Below, piece after piece: positions 1 through 6,395 of a stretch of 10,617 bases of DNA; position 1 is the stretch's first letter, and every line of letters starts with the position of its first letter. Source of the DNA: Clostridiales bacterium (GTDB taxonomy: Bacteria > Bacillota > Clostridia > Oscillospirales > Oscillospiraceae). The notes beneath the pieces were generated by a model that had not been told where the DNA came from, made no database searches, and saw only the letters and a list, made by a program, of their open reading frames with translations. Made by a program: the position numbers and the translations under genes. The stretch spans positions 1-10,617 of the forward strand of contig JAJQFX010000059.1 in assembly GCA_021200895.1 (NCBI GenBank), written 5' to 3'.

Positions 1-60
1 AACTTCTCTACTTTTTATTCGGGGGAGAGGGGTCATATCATTTTAGCACATACACTGCGC

Positions 61-79
61 GCAGTTCCATCGTCCCGCC
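61..79 (+). repeat. Left copy of a 19-bp direct repeat bracketing the small module
   Basis: The motif GCAGTTCCATCGTYCCGCC occurs here and again at 450-468 with one C/T difference. This copy lies upstream of the peptide promoter. It begins a potential multi-tier stem: CGCAG (60-64) with CTGCG (100-104), CGTCC (71-75) with GGACG (92-96), and CGCC with GGCG (76-79/84-87). Positions 1-149 otherwise contain no gene that I can support. Confidence 0.65.
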
Positions 80-149
80 GACCGGCGGAGCGGACGAGGC
101 TGCGAACGCTTTAAAAGAACCTTTGAATAAAATATCCGGCGGCAATATG

Positions 150-178
150 TTGCATTTCGTCTCATTTTGTGCTATTCT
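150..178 (+). promoter_or_regulatory. Sigma-A-type promoter of the small peptide mRNA
   Basis: A -35 box TTGCAT (150-155) and a -10 box TATTCT (173-178) are separated by exactly 17 bases, in an otherwise AT-rich stretch. The predicted transcript would begin near 185. It would open directly with a perfect hairpin (186-201, GCCCTC-CTTG-GAGGGC), a typical stabilising 5' end for a small toxin-type mRNA. The promoter is inferred from consensus only. Confidence 0.6.
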
Positions 179-236
179 GTCTTTGGCCCTCCTTGGAGGG
201 CTGGGCGCTGCATAGCGGCAGGCGGTTAGTCACATT

Positions 237-252
237 CCCCGAAAGGGGGTGA
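237..252 (+). promoter_or_regulatory. Hairpin sequestering the peptide's ribosome-binding site
   Basis: CCCC (237-240), GAAA (241-244) and GGGG (245-248) form a GNRA-capped stem whose 3' arm is the purine-rich ribosome site used by the GTG at 257. Sequestration of the Shine-Dalgarno sequence in a stem is a known control in type I toxin mRNAs. Here it is seen as sequence pairing only. Confidence 0.5.
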
Positions 253-256
253 GATC

Positions 257-340
257 GTGCCTATTACATTGACTTTTCACATTCTGAACTGGACTGTGTC
301 GATCAAAGTAACAAGCAGAAACCGCCACCCTGGCCGGTGA
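257..340 (+). CDS. Small 27-residue peptide, putative type I toxin
   Basis: A GTG-started frame of 27 codons plus TGA. The peptide begins MPITLTFHILNW, continues with an alternating hydrophobic/polar stretch, and ends in the basic tail SRNRHPGR. The GTG is chosen because GGGGGTGA (245-252) sits at ribosome-binding distance and no in-frame ATG exists. The ribosome site lies in a small hairpin, CCCC-GAAA-GGGG (237-248). The last five codons and the stop fall inside the intrinsic terminator at 318-352, so gene and terminator are fused into one compact unit. From memory, very short peptides ending in NRHPGR or NRHPAR recur in clostridial genomes, but I cannot name a validated family. There is no clear full-length membrane helix, so an amphipathic or beta-like membrane-active peptide is more likely than a classic Fst-type helix. 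The toxin role is inferred from the layout: own promoter, terminator, and an opposing strong promoter just downstream. Confidence 0.6.
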   Translation: MPITLTFHILNWTVSIKVTSRNRHPGR

Positions 341-404
341 CGGTTTCTTTTTAGAAATTTTTACCTGAATCAGGGCTAACCGCTTGTCGCAGCGCCCTTT
401 TTCT
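310..404 (-). ncRNA. Predicted antisense RNA, putative antitoxin of the peptide gene
   Basis: This is the transcript expected from the perfect minus-strand promoter at 411-439. It would begin near 404, carry GGGCGCTGC (397-389) and GCGGTTAG (383-376) at its 5' end, and cross the peptide terminator, so that its 3' part is fully complementary to the 3' end of the peptide mRNA. This tail-to-tail overlap is the arrangement of TxpA/RatA- and BsrG/SR4-type antisense pairs. The same two leader words occur in the sense RNA at 203-211 and 222-229. The 3' end is a guess: the shared hairpin lacks a T-run on this strand, so the RNA may extend further across the peptide gene. No small RNA family was recognised by sequence. 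Confidence 0.55.
318..352 (+). terminator. Intrinsic terminator overlapping the peptide stop codon
   Basis: A 12-pair stem (318-329 with 336-347, loop CTGGCC) has one C-A mismatch and is followed by TTTTT (348-352). On the opposite strand the mismatch becomes a G-U wobble and the stem also forms, but there it is followed only by a T-rich, not T-run, stretch. It could therefore serve both convergent transcripts, more strongly on the plus strand. Confidence 0.75.
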
Positions 405-410
405 ATTCTT

Positions 411-439
411 ATTATAGACGTTCACAGGTCGTTTGTCAA
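411..439 (-). promoter_or_regulatory. Perfect-consensus promoter for an antisense RNA
   Basis: Read on the minus strand, TTGACA (439-434) and TATAAT (416-411) are both exact consensus hexamers with the ideal 17-base spacer. Transcription would start near 404 and run left into the terminator and the end of the small peptide gene. No minus-strand protein gene lies downstream of it, so a non-coding RNA is the natural product. Both hexamers being perfect is rare by chance. Confidence 0.8.
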
Positions 440-449
440 GGGGCTGTGT

Positions 450-468
450 GCAGTTCCATCGTTCCGCC
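450..468 (+). repeat. Right copy of the 19-bp direct repeat, in the metH leader
   Basis: It matches 18 of 19 bases of the copy at 61-79. It lies between the antisense promoter and metH. Like the left copy it can fold into a bulged stem, CAGT (451-454) with ACTG (481-484) and TTCC (462-465) with GGAA (470-473), leaving TCCATCG on one side. The metH leader at 440-500 shows no recognisable cobalamin or SAM riboswitch core. Confidence 0.65.
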
Positions 469-500
469 CGGAAGGGGCAGACTGAGAAAGGTGAATCACC

Positions 501-2864
501 ATGACGATACAAGAGAGACTCAAGTGCGGCTACCTCATCCTGGACGGGGCCATGGGCACCCAGCTCCAGGCGGCGGGTCTGAAGCTGGGCCAGCGGCCGG
601 AGGTGCTGTGCTTCACCCAGCCGGAGGTGGTGGAGGGCATCCACCGGCGGTATATCGCCACGGGGAGCGACGTCATTTACGCCAACACCTTCCAGGCCAA
701 CGGCCACAAGCTGGCGGGGACGGGATACGCCGTGGCGGACATCATCCGCCAGGCTATCGCCGTGGCCCGGCAGGCCGCCGCGGGAACGGACACCTTGGTG
801 GCCCTGGACGTGGGGCCCATCGGGGAACTGCTGGAGCCCCTGGGCACCCTGAAATTTGACGACGCCTACGCCCTTTACAAAGAGATGCTGGTGGCCGGGG
901 AGGAGGCTGGGGCCGACCTGGTGACCTTTGAGACCTTCACCGACCTGTACGACGCCAAGGCGGCGGTGCTGGCCGCGAAGGAGAACACCTCCCTCCCCAT
1001 CTTCCTGACCATGAGCTTCGAGGCCAGCGGCCGCACCTTCACCGGCACCACTGTGGCGGCCATGGCCCTGACCATGGATGGGCTGGGAGTGGACGCCGTG
1101 GGCATCAACTGCTCCCTGGGGCCGGAGGAGATTTTCCCCATGGCGCAGGAGCTGGCACAGTGGACTGACCTGCCCATCGTCATCAAGCCCAACGCCGGCC
1201 TGCCCGACCCCGCCACCAACCAGTACAGCATGACGGCGGAGCAGTTCGCCGCCCAGATGGTGCCTTACGCCGGGCTGGGCATCACCGCCCTGGGGGGCTG
1301 CTGCGGCACCACGCCGGAGTTCATCCGCGCCCTGCGGGGGGCGCTGTCCGGCGTCGCCCCCGCCCCCCGGCAGAAAAAGACCCGCCACGGCGTCTGCTGC
1401 CCCTCCCAGGTGGCGGAGCTGAATGGCGTTCGGGTCATTGGGGAGCGCATCAACCCCACCGGCAAGAAGCGGTTCCAGCAGGCCCTCCGGGAGTACGATT
1501 TGGACTATATCCTCCAGCGGGGCATTGAGCAGCAGGACGCCGGAGCGGACATTCTGGACGTAAACGTGGGCCTGCCCGGGCTGGACGAGCCGAAGATGAT
1601 GGTGGACGTGGTGAAGGAGCTCCAGGGGGTGGTGTCCCTGCCCCTGCAAATCGACTCCTCCGACCCCGCCGCCATCGAAGCGGGGCTGCGGTACTGTAAC
1701 GGCAAGGCCATCGTCAACTCTGTCAACGGCAAACAGGAGGTCTTAGACCACATCCTCCCCCTGGTGAAGAAATACGGCGCGGCGGTGGTGGGGCTGACCA
1801 TGGACGAGACCGGCATCCCCCAGACCGCCGGGCAGCGCATCGCCATTGCGGAGCGGATTTTGAACGCCGCCCTGAGCTACGGCATCCCCAGGGAGGACGT
1901 GTTCATCGACTGCCTGACCCTCACCGTCTCCGCCCAGCAGGAGCAGGCGGCGGAAACATTGAAGGCGGTGCGGTATGTGCGGGAGGTGCTGGGGCTGCAC
2001 ACGGTGCTGGGCGTATCCAACATCAGCTTCGGCCTGCCCGACCGCCAGCGCATCACCGAGAGCTTCCTGGTGCAGGCCATGTGCTGCGGCCTGGACCTCC
2101 CCATCATCAACCCCAACCAGAAGCAGATGATGGACGCGGTGGCCACCTATCGGGTGCTGTCCGGGGAGGACAGGGACTGCGCCGCCTATATCGCCCGGTT
2201 CTCCGGCAGAGAAACGGCGGCCCCCGCGGCCCCCGCCTCCGCCGTCATGGATTTGGACACCGCCATCGCCAAGGGCCTGAAGGAGGAGTGCGCCCGGCTC
2301 ACCGAGGGTCTGCTCCAAACTGAGGACGCCATGGACATCGTGAACCTCCGGCTGATCCCCGCCCTGGACCGGGTGGGCGACCGGTACGAACGGGGCGAGA
2401 TTTTCCTGCCCCAGCTCATCAACTCCGCCAACGCCTCCTGCGAGGCCTTTGAGGTCATTAAGAAACACATCCTGTCCCGGGGCGGCGGCAGCATCAGCAA
2501 GGGGAAAATCATCCTGGCCACCGTGGAGGGGGACATTCACGACATCGGCAAGAACATCGTCAAGGTGGTGCTGGAAAACTATGGCTATCAGGTCATCGAC
2601 CTGGGCCGGGACGTGCCGGTGCAGACGGTGGTGGACGCCGCCATCGCTAACGACGTGTACCTCATCGGCCTCTCCGCCCTGATGACCACCACCGTGGCCA
2701 GCATGGCGGCCACCATCAAGGCCCTCCGGGCCAGCGGTCGCCCCTGCAAAATCATGGTGGGGGGCGCGGTGCTGACGCCGGAGTACGCCGCCGAAATCGG
2801 CGCGGACTTCTACTCCAAGGACGCCAAGCAGAGCGCGGATATTGCCCGGCAGGTGCTGGGGTGA
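501..2864 (+). CDS. metH: Cobalamin-dependent methionine synthase (5-methyl-THF:homocysteine methyltransferase), short form
   Basis: Transfers the methyl group of 5-methyltetrahydrofolate to homocysteine through methylcobalamin, the last step of methionine synthesis, in the cytoplasm. The 787 residues carry, in order: a zinc homocysteine-methyltransferase barrel (about 1-295; zinc cysteines C204 in GINC and C267/C268 in GGCCGTTP); a pterin-binding barrel (about 310-565, GERINPTG near 314); a helical cap; and a B12-binding Rossmann domain with D678-x-H680-x-x-G683 (lower-ligand histidine) and S725 in GLSAL. The C-terminal SAM/flavodoxin activation domain of the roughly 1,230-residue E. coli enzyme is absent, as in many clostridia and Thermotoga, so reactivation must come from a separate protein that is not in this window. 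The ATG at 501 is preceded by GAGAAAGGTGA. No promoter is obvious. The gene originally probably continued into the fused reductase at 4599, before an AT-rich cassette came between them. Confidence 0.95.
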   Translation: MTIQERLKCGYLILDGAMGTQLQAAGLKLGQRPEVLCFTQPEVVEGIHRRYIATGSDVIYANTFQANGHKLAGTGYAVADIIRQAIAVARQAAAGTDTLVALDVGPIGELLEPLGTLKFDDAYALYKEMLVAGEEAGADLVTFETFTDLYDAKAAVLAAKENTSLPIFLTMSFEASGRTFTGTTVAAMALTMDGLGVDAVGINCSLGPEEIFPMAQELAQWTDLPIVIKPNAGLPDPATNQYSMTAEQFAAQMVPYAGLGITALGGCCGTTPEFIRALRGALSGVAPAPRQKKTRHGVCCPSQVAELNGVRVIGERINPTGKKRFQQALREYDLDYILQRGIEQQDAGADILDVNVGLPGLDEPKMMVDVVKELQGVVSLPLQIDSSDPAAIEAGLRYCNGKAIVNSVNGKQEVLDHILPLVKKYGAAVVGLTMDETGIPQTAGQRIAIAERILNAALSYGIPREDVFIDCLTLTVSAQQEQAAETLKAVRYVREVLGLHTVLGVSNISFGLPDRQRITESFLVQAMCCGLDLPIINPNQKQMMDAVATYRVLSGEDRDCAAYIARFSGRETAAPAAPASAVMDLDTAIAKGLKEECARLTEGLLQTEDAMDIVNLRLIPALDRVGDRYERGEIFLPQLINSANASCEAFEVIKKHILSRGGGSISKGKIILATVEGDIHDIGKNIVKVVLENYGYQVIDLGRDVPVQTVVDAAIANDVYLIGLSALMTTTVASMAATIKALRASGRPCKIMVGGAVLTPEYAAEIGADFYSKDAKQSADIARQVLG

Positions 2865-2913
2865 TTAAAAATGAAATGTTAGAGAAAATTTATGATGTAA
2901 GGGAGCGTTACAG

Positions 2914-3667
2914 ATGAAATATGAGGACTTGGTTTTCAAAATCCCAATTGAATCTGCCAGTTATCGTGAGGATTCGGCATTTGTGATTCAGCAAATCATC
3001 TCCATTTTGGATCGGCGTAAAGACGCTGGCGATAACAAAATCATTATCAATACGAATTTAAAAAAGGGCCTACCGCTGAAGAATATCAATAAGATTGCAG
3101 GACCTATGATTGAGGCATGGGCAGGTGAAGTTTTTGAAGGAATCAGGAATGGTTACAATCTAATCAATGTGGAAGCACAGAAGCGGCGGGATATGGCCGA
3201 TATTATATTACAATTTAAAAAAGAAAATCGCATACTGACAGGGAGTGTTGATGTAAAAACGACAGCCAATGATATACCAAAAAGTGGGAGAAGTCCTAAC
3301 ATCACCTCGTTTAAAAGAATTAGAAGTGCATATGTGGAGGACCCGGATTTTATGTTTATCGTGCTGTCTATTAAGCATAATGTTTATTCTCAACGTAATC
3401 GAAAAACAGGACTGATTGACGGGGGTCATGGAAATCGTTGATTACAACGCATATGATTTGAAATTTATTAGTGATGCAGATATAAGTTACAATCCGGCCC
3501 TTGGGACGGGACAAATACAGATAAAAGACATTCACTATGTGACCTATTAATACAGAACAACATGGGAAATGTGCCAGCTTCTAGACGAGAAATATTTACA
3601 TAGCTCCAAAAGGACTTTTGATGATTTTTACAAGGAGGCACAAAAGAACGCATGGATAAAAAATTAG
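2914..3667 (+). pseudogene. Broken HpaI-like type II restriction endonuclease
   Basis: The first 170 residues read as an intact type II endonuclease. A plausible PD-(D/E)XK centre is formed by D96 (in MADIIL) and D113-V-K115 (in GSVDVKTT). From memory, the frame closely resembles R.HpaI, including NLKKGLPL and NINKIAGPMIEAWA. At the five-G run 3421-3425 the frame shifts. Removing one G restores the homologous continuation VMEIVDYNAYDLKFISDADI, after which an in-frame TAA at 3548-3550 appears before RTTWEMCQLLD. Read through both lesions the protein would be about 250 residues, essentially the size I recall for R.HpaI (about 254). The unbroken frame ends at 3441 (175 residues). The restored frame would stop at 3667, overlapping the methyltransferase start by 16 bases, a usual R-M arrangement. 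Two independent lesions make loss of restriction activity very likely. Base composition is visibly AT-rich against both flanks, indicating transfer. HpaI identity (GTTAAC) is recognition from memory. Confidence 0.8.
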
Positions 3668-4566
3668 CTGTCATTTGTGGTGATGCAGTAGAGGAGTTGA
3701 AGAAAATACCTGACAAAAGTGTCCAGCTAATCACAGCCGACCCCCCCTATAATTTGAATAAAAACTATGGAAACAATCGAGATAAATTGGAATTTGAGGA
3801 ATATCTTGACTTTTCAAGGAAATGGCTGACGGAAGCAAAACGAGTCCTTACTGAAAACGGAACAATATATACTTTTATGGGTATGCGTTACATTTCTTAT
3901 ATTTATATTATTCTGGAGCAGGAACTTGGTATGACATTTAATTCTTGGATTACTTGGTTTTATACACAAGGTTCTGGGAAAACAAGAGGTTTTTCGCCTC
4001 GGCATGATGACATTTTAATGTTTACAAAGCATCCAAAGAAATTTATTTTCCATTTGGACAACGTTCGGGTTCCCCAAAAATATTACCGTTCTGTCAACAA
4101 TATGCGTGGCGCTAACCCAGGGAATGTGTGGGAATTTTCGCATTTGCACTACTGTAATAAAAATCGAAAGAAACACCCAACACAAAAACCAGAAGGCCTG
4201 TTCGAGCGTATGATTTTAGCATCCTCAAATCCAGGTGATACGGTTCTCGATCCTTTCGTAGGAAGCGGCACTGCTTTACGGGTATGTCAACAGACGAATC
4301 GCAACGGAATCGGAATTGATATAAATCCCGAGTACGTCGCTATGACTACTGAACGCCTCAATGAAGAATTTATCGGTTTTGATAGTATAGATGAGCGAAT
4401 GAAGCGTGTTCCCAACGATTTAAATGATGATGCCGTACGAGAAGAATACCTCAACGACCATTTGGTATGGTTTTTGAGTAATCATCCAGATGCAGAACCA
4501 GAATTTTGGGGAGCTGTTCAGGAAAAGTACGGAGATGTAAACTCTCCTAAACCCCTTCACAAATAA
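3652..4566 (+). CDS. DNA adenine-N6 methyltransferase, beta class, HpaI-like
   Basis: A SAM-dependent DNA methylase, probably the protective half of the HpaI-like system (predicted site GTTAAC, adenine N6). The catalytic motif IV DPPY is at residues 30-33, ahead of the SAM-binding motif I DPFVGSGT (200-207), followed by GIGIDINPEY; this order defines the beta class. HPTQKP (175-180) just before motif I is also typical. The middle part (about 60-165) contains the region expected to recognise the target. At 304 residues it is close to the roughly 314 I recall for M.HpaI. The frame is intact, unlike the endonuclease. AAGGAGG (3632-3638) precedes the ATG by 13 bases, somewhat long. It is as AT-rich as the endonuclease, so both came in together. 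With its partner dead it would act as a solitary methylase, giving an epigenetic mark, protection against HpaI-type entry, or a relic. Confidence 0.9.
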   Translation: MDKKLAVICGDAVEELKKIPDKSVQLITADPPYNLNKNYGNNRDKLEFEEYLDFSRKWLTEAKRVLTENGTIYTFMGMRYISYIYIILEQELGMTFNSWITWFYTQGSGKTRGFSPRHDDILMFTKHPKKFIFHLDNVRVPQKYYRSVNNMRGANPGNVWEFSHLHYCNKNRKKHPTQKPEGLFERMILASSNPGDTVLDPFVGSGTALRVCQQTNRNGIGIDINPEYVAMTTERLNEEFIGFDSIDERMKRVPNDLNDDAVREEYLNDHLVWFLSNHPDAEPEFWGAVQEKYGDVNSPKPLHK

Positions 4567-4598
4567 CACTGAATTTATTGATAAACAAAGGACACTAT

Positions 4599-6368
4599 AT
4601 GGACATTCGCACCTATTTACAATCCAACCTCCTCCTCTTTGACGGGGCCATGGGCACCTACTGGGCGGCCACCCACCGCAGCGAGGTGGGCAGCTGCGAG
4701 CTGGCCAACCTGACCCACCCGGAGGAGGTCACCGACATCCACCGGGCCTATCTGGACGCGGGCTGCCGGGCCATCAAAACAAACACCTTCGCCGCCAACG
4801 CCGCCGCGCTGGAGAGCGGGGCTCAGGTGGAGGCGGTGATTTCCGCCGCCTGGCGGAACGCCCAGCGGGCGGCGGCGGGGCGGGATGCCTACGTCTTTGC
4901 CGACATCGGCCCCATCCCCCAGACGGAGGACGCCGGGCCCTGGGAGGGGTACCGCGAAGTCCTGGACTGCTTCCTCGCCCTGGGGGCGCAGCACTTCCTG
5001 TTCGAGACCCACTCCTCCGACGTGTGCCTGGCCCGGTGCGCCGCCTATATCAAGGAACGCGCCCCGGACGCCTTCGTGCTGGTGTCCTTCGCGGTGCAGC
5101 CCGACGGCTTCACCCGGGAGGGGCGCAGCGGGCAGGCTCTGCTCCAGGCCATGGCCCGATGCGGCAACGTGGACGCCGTGGGCTTCAACTGCGTCTCCGG
5201 GGCCTACCATATGCGCCAGCTGGTGCAGGGGCTGAGCCTGGAGGGGGAGGCGCTGCTCTCCGCCATGCCCAACGCCGGATATCCGGTGGTAGCCTCCGGC
5301 CGGACGTTTTACGACAGCGACCCCGCCTATTACGCCTTACAGCTCTCCGAACTGGCGGGGCTGGGGGTGAAGATCCTGGGGGGCTGCTGCGGCACCACGC
5401 CGGAGCATCTCCGCCGGACGGCCCGGCTGCTGGCCCAGCGGAAGGGGACGGCGGTGAAGCGCATCTCCCCCAACCCTCCGGCGCGGCGGAAGAAGCCCCG
5501 CCCCAACCGCCTCCAAGAGAAGCTGAATAGCGGCAGCAAGGTGCTGGCGGTGGAACTGGACCCACCCAAAACCACCGAGCTGGGGAAGTTCATGTCCGGG
5601 GCTTGGACGCTGCGGGAGGCAGGGGCGGACGTCATCACCATCTCCGACTGCCCCATCGGACGGGCGCGGATGGACTCCTCCCTGCTGGCCTGCAAGCTCC
5701 GCCGGGAGCTGGGCATCGACCCCCTGCCCCGCATGACCTGTCGGGACAGGAACCTGAACGCCACTAAAGCCCTGCTGCTAGGCCTCAGCGTGGAAGGGGT
5801 GGACAATGTACTGGTCATCACCGGCGACCCCATCCCCTCCGCCGAGCGGGACGAGGTGAAGAGCGTGTTCAACTTCAACTCCCGGAAGCTGGCGGACTTC
5901 ATCCGCACCCTGAACGAGACGGAACTGGAGCAGCCCTTCTCCGTCTTTGGGGCGCTGAACGTCAACGCCCGGAACTTCGGGGTGGAGCTGCGCCGGGCCC
6001 GGCAGAAGGTGGAGGCCGGAATGTGCGGCTTCCTGACCCAGCCGGTTCTGAGCAAAGAAGGGCTGGACAACCTGAAGCTGGCCCGGGAGACCCTGGACGC
6101 CCACATTCTGGGGGGCATCATCCCGGTGGTGAGCCACCGCAATGGCGTGTACATGAACAGCGAAATCAACGGCATCTCCGTCTGCCAGGAGATTTTAGAC
6201 CTGTATGAAGGGAAAGACCGGGCAGAGGGGGAGGAGCTGGCGGTGAACATCTCCACCGCCATCGCCGGGGAACTGGCCCCCTATGTGGACGGATACTATT
6301 TAATGACACCCTTCCAGCGGGTGGGGCTGATGGTGCGCATTATGGACGGCATCCGGGCGGAGGGCTGA
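4599..6368 (+). CDS. yitJ: Bifunctional homocysteine S-methyltransferase / methylenetetrahydrofolate reductase (YitJ-type)
   Basis: Two enzymes are fused in 589 residues. The N-terminal half (about 1-290) is a zinc homocysteine-methyltransferase barrel with C198 (GFNC) and C263/C264 (GGCCGTTPE). The C-terminal half (about 310-585) is a flavin-dependent methylenetetrahydrofolate reductase with catalytic-type E319 in VELDPPK, TCRDRN (380-385), TGDP (408-411) and GFLTQPV. The reductase makes 5-methyl-THF, the substrate of MetH, so this gene and metH are one pathway; B. subtilis YitJ (about 612 residues) has the same fusion. The frame can be opened by a TTG at 4578, but I choose the ATG at 4599 because AAAGGA (4587-4592) sits 6 bases before it and the protein then starts at the normal family position, just before LLLFDGAMGT. 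Composition returns abruptly to GC-rich at the start codon, marking the right edge of the inserted cassette. What methyl donor the N-terminal half uses is unclear. Confidence 0.92.
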   Translation: MDIRTYLQSNLLLFDGAMGTYWAATHRSEVGSCELANLTHPEEVTDIHRAYLDAGCRAIKTNTFAANAAALESGAQVEAVISAAWRNAQRAAAGRDAYVFADIGPIPQTEDAGPWEGYREVLDCFLALGAQHFLFETHSSDVCLARCAAYIKERAPDAFVLVSFAVQPDGFTREGRSGQALLQAMARCGNVDAVGFNCVSGAYHMRQLVQGLSLEGEALLSAMPNAGYPVVASGRTFYDSDPAYYALQLSELAGLGVKILGGCCGTTPEHLRRTARLLAQRKGTAVKRISPNPPARRKKPRPNRLQEKLNSGSKVLAVELDPPKTTELGKFMSGAWTLREAGADVITISDCPIGRARMDSSLLACKLRRELGIDPLPRMTCRDRNLNATKALLLGLSVEGVDNVLVITGDPIPSAERDEVKSVFNFNSRKLADFIRTLNETELEQPFSVFGALNVNARNFGVELRRARQKVEAGMCGFLTQPVLSKEGLDNLKLARETLDAHILGGIIPVVSHRNGVYMNSEINGISVCQEILDLYEGKDRAEGEELAVNISTAIAGELAPYVDGYYLMTPFQRVGLMVRIMDGIRAEG

Positions 6369-6395
6369 CGAACCGCCGGGGAAGGAGGGCGCAGT

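Noticed and set aside
405..416. Plus-strand promoter TATTAT (410-415) for metH
   Set aside because: The nearest -35-like TTGTCG (384-389) is 20 bases away; the -10 match is explained by the near-palindromic TATAAT of the antisense promoter.
440..500. Possible SAM, cobalamin or THF riboswitch before metH
   Set aside because: None of the conserved cores I know for these classes can be found; only short local stems are present.
351..1649. Long minus-strand open frame across the start of metH, and similar long frames opposite metH, the reductase fusion and dusB
   Set aside because: They are the usual by-product of GC-rich codon bias; the proteins are low-complexity G/H/Q/R-rich with no domain.
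2891..2896. TATGAT as a promoter -10 for the endonuclease
   Set aside because: No acceptable -35 box lies 16-18 bases upstream (the region reads AAAATG).
2876..2917. A 13-residue frame (MLEKIYDVRERYR) overlapping the endonuclease start by ATGA
   Set aside because: Its ribosome site is weak and distant, and an overlap of this kind arises easily in AT-rich DNA; noted only as a conceivable leader peptide.
4578..4598. Start of the reductase fusion at TTG 4578
   Set aside because: The ATG at 4599 has AAAGGA at ideal distance and matches the normal family start; the TTG has no ribosome site.
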